A stretch of DNA of 13,441 nt from Hyphomicrobiales bacterium. GTDB lineage: Bacteria > Pseudomonadota > Alphaproteobacteria > Rhizobiales > Afifellaceae. A model generated the notes under the pieces. That model made no database searches, was not told where the DNA came from, and saw only the letters and a program-made list of their open reading frames with translations. Numbering within the stretch: the stretch's first letter is position 1; the number at the start of each line of letters is the position of its first letter. Where the stretch lies: the NCBI GenBank assembly GCA_013812985.1, contig JACCSN010000816.1:1-13441 (forward strand). Direction: 5' to 3'. Below, piece by piece: positions 7,240 to 13,441 of the stretch. The translations under genes and the position numbers were made by a program.

Positions 7240-7572
7240 GAACGTTTCCTTGTTAGAAGTGGAGGCCCAAGCACGAAAGATGCTAGTGGAAATCGAGTCA
7301 AGCATAATCCAAAAGCTGACGGATCTTATGGATGATACGCTCGCTTCGGCGACGTTGGAGGGCATACCATAGCGCGGGCCCTCGCGACATCTGGGATCAC
7401 CGGCCGCGCATGAAGGAGGTGCCGGCCATGCAGGGCATCTTTCCCAATGCGGCCTGCCGCCCGCCCCAACTCGGGGCGATGAGGCGGAGAGGCGCGAGCT
7501 CCGGTGCCTAACTGAGGTGGCGGAACTTTTTGGGACGCGGGCCGCTCTCGCCACGTTTGCTTGATGGGGCTC
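7240..7572. promoter_or_regulatory. Divergent control region between the orotate operon and the 7573 gene
   Basis: These 333 bp separate two divergent transcription units and must hold promoters for both. On the minus strand there is a TTGACT at 7301-7296, but no convincing -10 element lies 16-18 bp further on, so I do not call a promoter. TGGTATGCC (minus strand, near 7364-7372) is an imperfect palindrome. No regulator gene is adjacent. A 33-codon plus-strand frame (7410-7511) has no recognisable product. Nothing else was identified. Confidence 0.4.
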
Positions 7573-8268
7573 ATGGGTCAAGCGGTCGTCGCGATCTGGA
7601 ATGGCATCAAGCCGGAAGGGCGAAAAGATTTTTACGAGTGGCACAGTCGCGAGCATATGCCGGAGCGGGCCGCGGTCCCCGGTTTCCTCAGGGGCCGCAG
7701 AATGATTGCCGAACGCGGCGCTCCCGAATGGTTTACTCTCTACGAGGTGGCTCGTCCGGCAACGCTTGCCTCACCCGATTACCTGGCGCGGCTAAACAAC
7801 CCGACCCCGTGGACGCGGCGGGTTCTTTCTAGGTTCACCGATGTCACCCGTTCCCTGTGTCGGGTCGTGACGTCCATGGGACCCGGGATGGACGGCTATA
7901 CGGCCACGCTCCGCTGCGGCGCGGCTTCGGGTGAGGGAGCGAAGCTTGAGCGGCGCTGTTCCGAGCTGGTTACGAGGCTGAGCGAGAGACCCGGGATTCA
8001 TGGCGCCCATCTTTGCCGCTTGGACGCAGAGGCAAGCCTGATAACCACCGAAGAGCAAAAGTCGCGGCCGGGCTGCACCCTAAGCGCCGATTTCGTTTTG
8101 ATGTTCGAATCGTCTCAACGGGAGCCGCTCGAATGTATACTTACGGACGAATTGAGCCGGGAGCATCTCCTTCGCCTCGGAGCTGCGGCCCAAGAACCGC
8201 TTGAGCTCGGAATATACCGTCTGGAGTTCGTCTGCGAGAAGGGACCGCATGTTACCGAACTCTTCTGA
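7573..8268 (+). CDS. Conserved hypothetical protein with likely dimeric alpha/beta-barrel (EthD-like) halves
   Basis: The 231-residue soluble protein is not securely named. The N-terminal half (AIWNGIKPEGRKDFYEWHSREHMPERAAVPGFLRGRR, then YLARLNNPTPWTRRV) resembles small ferredoxin-like dimeric alpha/beta-barrel proteins of the EthD type, with the W..REH.PE...PGF pattern. The C-terminal half (about residues 105-225) may be a second, more diverged copy. There is no signal peptide or membrane segment. In-frame TTG (7561) and ATG (7564) codons are possible starts. I chose the ATG at 7573 because M-x-Q-A-V-V-A-I-W gives a normal-looking N-terminus just ahead of the first strand. It is divergent from the orotate operon, so it may share its control region and work with it, but no function can be given. 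Coding is well supported by composition and domain pattern. Confidence 0.7.
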   Translation: MGQAVVAIWNGIKPEGRKDFYEWHSREHMPERAAVPGFLRGRRMIAERGAPEWFTLYEVARPATLASPDYLARLNNPTPWTRRVLSRFTDVTRSLCRVVTSMGPGMDGYTATLRCGAASGEGAKLERRCSELVTRLSERPGIHGAHLCRLDAEASLITTEEQKSRPGCTLSADFVLMFESSQREPLECILTDELSREHLLRLGAAAQEPLELGIYRLEFVCEKGPHVTELF

Positions 8269-8605
8269 ACCCGCCGGAACAGGTTACTCATGTGCCGCTG
8301 GGCGGCTCCAAAGCGCTTGTCTGCCTCGGTCTTGCGCGTTGCCCATCACCGCTGGGTAGATGCGAGCGGTACCACGTTCAGCTTATAAAATCGCGAGTTG
8401 CGCACTTTGCTAATCAAATGAGGCCTTTGGCGGCAGCCCGAACAGAAGGGTGACGGAGAAGCGACCTGCTCGCCCTTGTTCAGGTAGACCCTGGTGAGCC
8501 ACGGTTCGCGAGACGTTTCTGGTGTCTTATTTGGGTTTGACCTCTAGGTTCTGAGACGGTACGGCAACTCATTCTAGAGCCAAATGAAGATACTGCGGCA
8601 CCGTG
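8269..8605. other. Gene-free stretch before the broken resolvase
   Basis: I see no convincing gene on either strand in these 337 bp, and base composition drops to a more AT-rich level around 8385-8410 and 8520-8590. There is a weak 5-bp hairpin at 8294-8306 without a T-run. The last 80 bp are immediately upstream of a resolvase start codon. They contain facing GTCTTAT and CTGAGAC half-sites (8523-8559) that could belong to a res recombination site. The stretch looks like the non-coding end of a mobile element. Confidence 0.4.
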
Positions 8606-8656
8606 ATGGCCACCATTGGATACGCGCGCGTCAGCACGACTGAGGTAGCCCCGTAA
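8606..8656 (+). pseudogene. Serine resolvase, N-terminal fragment (truncated)
   Basis: The frame starts MATIGYARVSTTE and then runs out of homology into VAP and a TAA stop at 8654-8656. MATIGYARVSTTDQ is the standard opening of small serine resolvases, and Ser10 is the catalytic nucleophile that attacks DNA. Everything after about residue 13 is missing, so the break lies near 8644. It is on the same strand as the resolvase C-terminal end at 1-126 and plausibly from the same family, but the order (C-terminal piece left, N-terminal piece right) excludes a simple insertion into one gene. Recognition is strong although the piece is short. Confidence 0.75.
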
Positions 8657-8707
8657 TTGCCCGGTCAGGGCCTCGCACTTGGATAGGTGTGAGTAGTATG
8701 CCGGACC

Positions 8708-9103
8708 CTATGACCAGCACGTATGACGCGTCGAAAGCCGCTCCGACAGTCGGAGCGCCGTCAGCAACGCATGCTTGAGATCGGTGGCGTTGTTGACCTT
8801 TCTGATGCCGCCGCCGGGCAGACGGATTGCGTCGTGGATCATGGCCGCCGGCACCCCTGAGCCCCCATGCAGCACGAGATGGACGGGGGTCAATTGGCGG
8901 ATCGCCTGGAGGCGCGCAAGTTCGACGCGGGGTTCGCGGGTCGTGTAGTAGCCATGCGCGGTCCCCACCGCGACGGCCAATGCGTCGACCCCTGTTTCGA
9001 TACAAAGCGTTGCTCCTCCGCCGGATCGGGTAAAATGCTCCTCGTCCTCGTCGATGACGAGTCCGCCCGAGTCTGCTGCGAGTAGCGCGGCACACAGAAA
9101 CAC
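8708..9103 (-). pseudogene. Class II sugar-bisphosphate aldolase remnant (GatY/KbaY/Fba type), frameshifted and truncated
   Basis: The main frame carries unmistakable class II aldolase pieces: ETGVDALAVAVGTAHGYY (zinc-ligand His), ARLQAIRQL.PVHLVLHGGSGVP (second zinc ligand and phosphate loop) and IRLPGGGIRKVNNATDL. Just upstream, the homologous DPAEEQRFVS is in another frame: EEHFT, then DPAEEQRFVS, then ETGVD. This implies one extra C in the CCC near 9021 and one missing G in TCGAAA near 8999, two indels that cancel. The N-terminal half of the enzyme is absent, and the C-terminal 40 or so residues are replaced by an unrelated tail after ALLTALR. It once cleaved or formed a ketose bisphosphate such as fructose or tagatose 1,6-bisphosphate. 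The gene is dead as read here. Bounds are those of the open frame and are approximate. Confidence 0.75.
8739..8757. repeat. 19-bp near-perfect palindrome at the aldolase break
   Basis: CGCTCCGAC at 8739-8747 is exactly complementary to GTCGGAGCG at 8749-8757 around a single central base. It lies where the aldolase homology gives out. It could be an accidental hairpin, an old terminator stem without a T-run, or a site used in the rearrangement. The symmetry is seen directly; the role is unknown. Confidence 0.6.
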
Positions 9104-9165
9104 GACCCGCTCCGCACGTCGCTCGTCAAATGCCTCCGCTGCTGTGGTGTGCTTCGGCGTTCCGC

Positions 9166-10236
9166 TTAGTATCCATTCCGGGCCAGCCGTTCCAATTCCG
9201 GGCGGGACAAGGATGCCAGGTCGAGTGCGGGAAGCAGGTCGTTGTCGGCGCCGAGATCGCGGCCATAGGCGGCGGAGAGGATTGCAATCCCCGCTTCGTG
9301 AAGATAAGCGGGGCGCCCCACTAGGCGTCCGAGAAGCGTTGTCGGCACGAGGCCGAAGGGCACGTCCTCCAGCACGTAGCGGGAGGTGAGCGTGGTCGGC
9401 CCGGCGCCGCCGCGGCCCTGGCGATGCATCTCTTGGTTCATCTCCGAAACGCTGGCCATCGGCACGTGGAACGACAGGGAGAAATGTTCCAGGACGGTGC
9501 GGACGGAAAGCCCGAACGCGGCGGCGATCGCCAGCCGCTCCGCGTCGAGGGCCTCAATCAGCCGGCCGACCGCCGGGGTGACGTTCTCGCCCTGGCCCCA
9601 GGTCTCGCCGCGCTCCATTCGGGTGAGGTTGCAGAGCGCGATGCCGAGATGGTTCTGCGGATTAAGGTTGCTCAGCGCGATGGCAAGAAGGCCGTCGCGC
9701 CTGACGAAGCGGTCGCCAAACAGGCTGACGCAGACGCCGATGCCCAGTTCAGTCGCCGAATTCGGGAGAGCCGCCAGATCGACTTTCTGGCGGACGGTGG
9801 CGACGTTGACCGATGTCGGGCCAAGCTGCCGGCCGGTCGTCACGGTAGTGCCCCAGACAATGATGGGCGCCTGCACGCCGCGCGCTGCCAGAAGCTTCGA
9901 CAGGTAGAGAGCGCCGAAGGACGAATGCGAGCTGATGATCACCGGCTGCGCCTCGCGGATATGCGGAGCGGCCAAGTCCATCACCGCCTTGTGGCCGTAG
10001 CCGGGCAGCGCGATCATCACCGCATCGGAATCGCTCACCGCCTCGGCGCAGCTTCCGGCGATGCGCGGGCGAAACACCCCCTCGATCGCTCCGCTGGCGA
10101 TGAGCATCTCGCCGACCTTGAGCGCCCTCGTCCGCTCGCCGGACGGCGACCACAGCATCGGATCGTGTTGGGCCCGGGCCGTGTAGGCCGCCGCTCCGAA
10201 GGCGATGGCGCCGGCGCCAAGAATGCTGACCCTCAT
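9166..10236 (-). CDS. Octopine/nopaline dehydrogenase-family NAD(P)-dependent opine dehydrogenase
   Basis: The 356-residue protein has an N-terminal Rossmann domain (MRVSILGAGAIAFGAAAYTA, the GxGxxA dinucleotide loop) and a C-terminal all-helical octopine-dehydrogenase domain. NLNPQNHLGIALCNL contains the expected catalytic His196, and SRYVLEDVPFGLVP holds Arg286 and Asp291. The His-Arg-Asp spacing (90 and 5 residues) is the same as His202/Arg292/Asp297 of Arthrobacter N-(1-D-carboxylethyl)-L-norvaline dehydrogenase, as I recall it. The reaction would join, or oxidatively split, an amino acid and a 2-oxo acid. The start at 10236 has GGAGGAA about 9 nt upstream; the frame continues 39 codons further without homology. 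It diverges from an ABC uptake operon, which suggests degradation of an imported opine-like compound. Family is sure; substrate is unknown. Confidence 0.88.
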   Translation of the reverse strand: MRVSILGAGAIAFGAAAYTARAQHDPMLWSPSGERTRALKVGEMLIASGAIEGVFRPRIAGSCAEAVSDSDAVMIALPGYGHKAVMDLAAPHIREAQPVIISSHSSFGALYLSKLLAARGVQAPIIVWGTTVTTGRQLGPTSVNVATVRQKVDLAALPNSATELGIGVCVSLFGDRFVRRDGLLAIALSNLNPQNHLGIALCNLTRMERGETWGQGENVTPAVGRLIEALDAERLAIAAAFGLSVRTVLEHFSLSFHVPMASVSEMNQEMHRQGRGGAGPTTLTSRYVLEDVPFGLVPTTLLGRLVGRPAYLHEAGIAILSAAYGRDLGADNDLLPALDLASLSRPELERLARNGY

Positions 10237-10531
10237 GGTGACGTTCTTCCTCCGGGAAACTTGAATCGCGGGAGCGAGCCTTTTTGACGGGAACCCGCAC
10301 TCTGCTAACCAGCGATGGCGCTCAAACTGCCGGAGGAACGCAACTGCCGCCACGCATTTTGCGAATGGAAACTTGCGATCCGGCGGCCTATTCGCCAGGC
10401 TCCTCGGGTGCTACAGCAATCTGACCGGCGGGGACAAGGAGCAATGGGCGCCCGGCCCGGCTTCGCGGCGCGCCCGCGACTGGCCGACGCCCGATGATGG
10501 TCCTTCGAGGTATGCTAACGGGAGACGCGAA
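10237..10531. promoter_or_regulatory. Divergent control region between the opine dehydrogenase and ABC transporter genes
   Basis: These 295 bp must drive both divergent units. GAAACTTG occurs twice (10256-10263 and 10368-10375), each followed by an ATC a few bases later, and could be a pair of binding sites, but an 8-mer repeat is weak evidence. The plus-strand frame remains open through much of the region without looking like protein. No clear sigma-70 promoter or terminator was found. Confidence 0.35.
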
Positions 10532-11638
10532 ATGAAAGACTTCAGAGCTAGCCGCAGGTCCGTGCTGAAGGTGCTTGGCGGCGGGGCGGGCATGCTCGCC
10601 ATGCCATATGTGATCCGGCCTCGGCCGGCATGGGCGCAGGACAAGGTTCTCAACATCACCACCTACGACAAGTTCATCCCGCCGGATTTCGTCGACAAGT
10701 TCCAGTCGGATACCGGCATCACCGTTCAGATCCGCCTGACCGACGATCAGGGCAAGCAATACAATCTGGTCGCGGCGGAAGGCGGCAATCCGACGACAGA
10801 CATCGTGACGGTCGCGGGCCACCGGTTCTCGCAGTGGGTGACGGCCGATCTGCTCACGGCGGTCGACACCGACCGCATTCCGAACTGGAAGACGCTTAAT
10901 CCGGCGTATCAGAACGCCGAGTGGCTCAAGATCAACGGCAATGTTTATGGCCTGCCGATCCTTGCCGGCTTCGAGGGCCTCGCCCGCAACACCGAATACA
11001 CCAAGGCTTCCGACAGCTGGGGCATCATGTTCGACCCGGAATACAAAGGCCTCACGTCGTACATCGTCAGCGACTTTCTGTCCGTGACGATGCTTTACCT
11101 CGGCGACGACGGCGACTTCGTAACCTATACCGACAAGCCGGAAGTGGCGCAGGCGGCGACCAATAAGGCCCGCGACTACCTGATCGAGCACAAGGACATG
11201 GTCAGGAAATACTACGACGCCGGATCGGAAGTGCAGCAGATGTTCATCAACGAGGACATCTATGTCGGCCACTCCTGGTCGGGTCCGGCCACCAAGCTGA
11301 TTCTCGACGGACACCCGATCGAGCTCTCGGTGCCGAAGGAAGGGAGCTACGGATTCATCTACTCGCTTAATGTGGTGAAGAACGCGCCCAACGAGGAGAA
11401 TGCATTCAAGTTCCTGGACGCGCTTCTGCAGTCGCCGGAGGTCGGCGCCGCCATGACGCGCGCCTCGGGCTTCAACTCGACCTTCGCCGGCGTGGAGAAG
11501 GTTTTCGGCGAGAGCGAGCGCAAGGCCCTCACTCTCCCGCAGGAGCAGCTGGAGCGTCTCCGCTTCTTCGTGTCCGACAATCGCGACATGAAAAACGAAA
11601 TGATCGACCGGGCCACGGCCGAGGTCAAAGCCGCCTGA
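10532..11638 (+). CDS. ABC transporter substrate-binding protein, PotD/PotF type, Tat-exported
   Basis: The 368-residue protein opens with a twin-arginine signal peptide: SRRSVLKVLGG (Arg8-Arg9), a hydrophobic core, and AWA before Gln36 as the likely cleavage site. The mature part begins DKVLNITTYDKFIPPDFVDKF and continues DTGITVQIRLTDDQGKQYNLVAA, the pattern of spermidine/putrescine-type periplasmic receptors (solute-binding family 1/8). KINGNVYGLPILAGFEGLARN and AFKFLDALLQSPEVGAAMT are also typical. The open frame begins 159 nt earlier, but only the ATG at 10532 gives the Tat peptide, with a GGGAGA site upstream. It leads an operon with two permeases 27 nt downstream. PotD-type receptors also bind opines and other amino compounds. 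The opine dehydrogenase next door makes an opine-like ligand more attractive than a polyamine. Confidence 0.9.
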   Translation: MKDFRASRRSVLKVLGGGAGMLAMPYVIRPRPAWAQDKVLNITTYDKFIPPDFVDKFQSDTGITVQIRLTDDQGKQYNLVAAEGGNPTTDIVTVAGHRFSQWVTADLLTAVDTDRIPNWKTLNPAYQNAEWLKINGNVYGLPILAGFEGLARNTEYTKASDSWGIMFDPEYKGLTSYIVSDFLSVTMLYLGDDGDFVTYTDKPEVAQAATNKARDYLIEHKDMVRKYYDAGSEVQQMFINEDIYVGHSWSGPATKLILDGHPIELSVPKEGSYGFIYSLNVVKNAPNEENAFKFLDALLQSPEVGAAMTRASGFNSTFAGVEKVFGESERKALTLPQEQLERLRFFVSDNRDMKNEMIDRATAEVKAA

Positions 11639-11665
11639 AGAGTTCGGAATCGGTAGGCAGCAGGC

Positions 11666-12658
11666 ATGGACGACGGCGCGCTTCCGGTCGGCGGCGGTCG
11701 GGCCGAGGTGACACGATCCATAGCGCCGCGCTATGCGACGCGTCTGGGTGCGGTCGTCAACTCGGCGCCCTACCGCCATACGATCGGCGCTCTCGTCGCG
11801 ACCCGAGGACGGCGCCTTTTCCTGCTGGCCGCCGTTCCCCTCATCTGGATGGTCGGCTTCCATATCGGTCCGATCTTCCAGCTGGTGCGCATCAGCTTCC
11901 TACCGAACTACCCGGTAGCGCATGCGGACGACTTACCTTTGACGTTGGCGAATTACAGCCTGTTCTTCCGAGAGCACCTCTATTTCCTGCCCTTCATCCG
12001 CAGCCTCGTCTTCTCGACGCTGGTGACCGCCGCCACGCTCGTCGTTGTCTATCCGGTCGCTTACTACGTCGCGAAGATCGTCAGGCCGGCGGGGCGCACC
12101 CGGGCCCTCTTGCTTCTGTTGATCCCCTTCTGGGCCGGAGAGGTCATCCGAACCTTTTCGGTCATCATGCTTCTGTCCAATCGCGGCGCCTTGAACATGC
12201 TCTTGCGCGAGGTGGGCCTCATCGATCGGCCGATCCCGATGCTCTACAATTACTTTTCCCTTGGCGTCGGCATCATCTATCTCGTCTGCCTCTATATGCT
12301 GCTGCCGCTCTACGCGGCGATCGAGAAGATCCCCAACCATCTCCTCGATGCCGCCGCCGACCTCGGCGCCGGGCCGTTCACGCGCTTCCGCCGCATCATC
12401 CTGCCGCTTTCGCGCGACGGCATCGTCGCGGGGTGCAGCCTCGTGTTTCTGACCTGCACTGGCGTTTTCGCGACGCCGATCCTGCTCGGCGGCCCCAACA
12501 CCGTGCTGTTCACCGAGACGATCTCCAGCTTCTTCCACGGCGCCAGCGACAAATGGCCGACCGGCGCGGCCTTCGCCACGATCATGCTCGTCGCCTCGCT
12601 GGCGGCGGCCGGCCTGTTCATGAAGATCGTCGGCGGCCGCTCGACGCGACTGATGTGA
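11666..12658 (+). CDS. ABC transporter permease, PotB type
   Basis: The 330-residue inner-membrane protein has about six membrane helices (first at about 50-75) after a 45-residue hydrophilic N-terminal extension. The EAA loop that docks the ATPase is at about 226-250: HLLDAAADLGAGPFTRFRRI, then ILPLSR. The fold and EAA spacing fit the PotB-type permeases of polyamine, opine and related uptake systems. The start at 11666 lies 27 nt after the binding-protein stop with only a weak purine-rich site. A later start is possible because the first 45 residues carry no family signature. Its TGA overlaps the ATG of the next permease (TGATG), as is usual for a paired PotB/PotC. Confidence 0.9.
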   Translation: MDDGALPVGGGRAEVTRSIAPRYATRLGAVVNSAPYRHTIGALVATRGRRLFLLAAVPLIWMVGFHIGPIFQLVRISFLPNYPVAHADDLPLTLANYSLFFREHLYFLPFIRSLVFSTLVTAATLVVVYPVAYYVAKIVRPAGRTRALLLLLIPFWAGEVIRTFSVIMLLSNRGALNMLLREVGLIDRPIPMLYNYFSLGVGIIYLVCLYMLLPLYAAIEKIPNHLLDAAADLGAGPFTRFRRIILPLSRDGIVAGCSLVFLTCTGVFATPILLGGPNTVLFTETISSFFHGASDKWPTGAAFATIMLVASLAAAGLFMKIVGGRSTRLM

Positions 12659-13441
12659 TGGCGGCGCGCTCCCTCTTCGCGGACGGCCCGCGCACGACGC
12701 TGACGGCGTTCTACTGGGTTTTCGTGCTCTACCTGCTCGGCCCGCTGACGCTGATGTCGCTGATGAGCTTCAAGGACGCCAACTTCATCGCCTTCCCCAT
12801 CGAGAATTGGACCTTGAGATGGTACGCCGCCGTGGTCCAGGACCAGACCTTCCTCTCGGCGTTCGGCTATACGGCAGGCATCGCCGCGGCGGTGACGGTC
12901 GCCGCGACGATCCTCGGGGTCTGGATCGCGCTCCTGATCGCCGCGGAGGCAACCTGGGGCCGCGCGACCCTGTTCGGGCTCGCCTGCCTGCCGGCCGTCG
13001 TGCCGGGAATGATCTCGGCGATCTCGCTGCGCATCTTCGTGCGGACGCTCGATATCCAGCCCGGCACCGGCGCCATCATCTTGGGCCATACGGTGCACGC
13101 CGTGCCGTTCGTCGTCGTCATGGTACTGACGCGGCTGCGGTCCATGCCCAGCAACATGATCGACGCAGCGCGCGATCTCGGCGCCGACGAGATCGTCGCG
13201 TTCTGTCGCGTCACGCTGCCGTTCCTCGGCCCGGCCCTGATTGGCGGAGCGATCTTCGCGGCTCTCCTCAGCGTCGACGATTTCGTCCGCTGCTTCTTCC
13301 TCGGCGGCTACCGGCCGACGCTGCCGGTGCTCATTTTCACCAAGGTGCAGGGCGGCATGTCGCCGGAGATCAACGTCATGGCGACGCTGGTGCTGATCGT
13401 CACCGCCGGAATCGGCCTCTATGCGGAGCGGCTCACCCGCC
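12658..13441 (+). CDS. ABC transporter permease, PotC type, cut by the window edge
   Basis: The frame runs from the ATG at 12658 (overlapping the previous stop as TGATG) to the last base with no stop, giving 261 residues. It begins MAARSLFADGPRTTLTAFYW and has a first membrane helix at about 17-37. SFKDANFIAFPIENWTLRWYAAVVQD is the typical PotC periplasmic loop. The EAA motif DAARDLGADEIVAFCRVTLP is at about 169-188, and LSVDDFVRCFFLGG matches the FS.DDF.......G segment of PotC. It would pair with the PotB-type subunit to form the membrane channel. Only a few residues should be missing, and the ATPase (PotA type), not seen here, is expected further right. Confidence 0.88.
   Translation, partial: MAARSLFADGPRTTLTAFYWVFVLYLLGPLTLMSLMSFKDANFIAFPIENWTLRWYAAVVQDQTFLSAFGYTAGIAAAVTVAATILGVWIALLIAAEATWGRATLFGLACLPAVVPGMISAISLRIFVRTLDIQPGTGAIILGHTVHAVPFVVVMVLTRLRSMPSNMIDAARDLGADEIVAFCRVTLPFLGPALIGGAIFAALLSVDDFVRCFFLGGYRPTLPVLIFTKVQGGMSPEINVMATLVLIVTAGIGLYAERLTR

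Noticed and set aside
7273..7301. A sigma-70 promoter for the TRAP operon based on TTGACT.
   Set aside because: The hexamer at the correct spacing reads TTTCGT, too far from TATAAT to call.
7410..7511. A 33-codon plus-strand frame starting MKEVPAMQGIF.
   Set aside because: There is no family resemblance, it sits in a control region, and length and composition are compatible with chance.
1..8656. Simple insertion of the operon into a single resolvase gene.
   Set aside because: The C-terminal piece is to the left of the N-terminal piece on the same strand, the reverse of what one insertion would leave, and the middle of the gene is not seen.
10388..11863. A 491-codon open frame on the minus strand.
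   Set aside because: It is antisense to the Tat-exported binding protein and the start of the permease; its composition (Arg, Val, Asp, His repeats) is that of a shadow frame.

Overview
The window is high-GC DNA (visibly about 60-65% G+C) with tightly packed, overlapping genes, a TRAP transporter, a PotDBC-type ABC transporter with a Tat-type signal peptide, and an octopine/nopaline-type dehydrogenase. This mix suggests an alphaproteobacterium, probably Hyphomicrobiales/Rhizobiales-like. The assignment comes from gene content, not from a search.

Left part (1-8268). The left edge holds the last 41 codons of a small serine recombinase. It converges on a seven-gene operon on the minus strand, read from about 7239 down to 194: TRAP binding protein (dctP-like), TRAP small permease (dctQ-like), TRAP large permease (dctM-like), a pyrK-like FAD/2Fe-2S electron-transfer subunit, a pyrD type 1B catalytic subunit, an M20-family N-carbamoyl-amino-acid hydrolase, and a class II dihydroorotase (pyrC-like). 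Spacing is minimal, and the last four genes overlap by 4 or 7 nt. Together they spell out a degradative route: orotate import, NADH-linked reduction to dihydroorotate, ring opening to N-carbamoyl-L-aspartate, and hydrolysis to L-aspartate, CO2 and NH3. The same chemistry was described for Clostridium (Zymobacterium) oroticum. A complete uptake-plus-catabolism operon driven by a TRAP transporter is the main discovery candidate here. A divergent gene (7573-8268) encodes an uncharacterised protein with two likely alpha/beta-barrel halves.

Junction (8269-9165). This stretch looks like recombination debris. It holds about 340 bp with no gene, then the first 13 or so codons of a serine resolvase of the same type as the left-edge fragment, broken off abruptly. 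Next come a 19-bp palindrome and the decayed remains of a class II sugar-bisphosphate aldolase gene with two compensating frameshifts and no C-terminus. The orotate operon is therefore bracketed by recombinase pieces, as expected of an acquired island.

Right part (9166-13441). A complete octopine/nopaline dehydrogenase-family gene (minus strand) diverges from a plus-strand ABC transporter operon: a Tat-exported substrate-binding protein and two permeases, the second running off the right edge. The ATPase is presumably just outside the window. This looks like a second acquisition-and-catabolism module, for an opine-like or polyamine-like compound.

No rRNA, tRNA, CRISPR array or complete transposase was seen.
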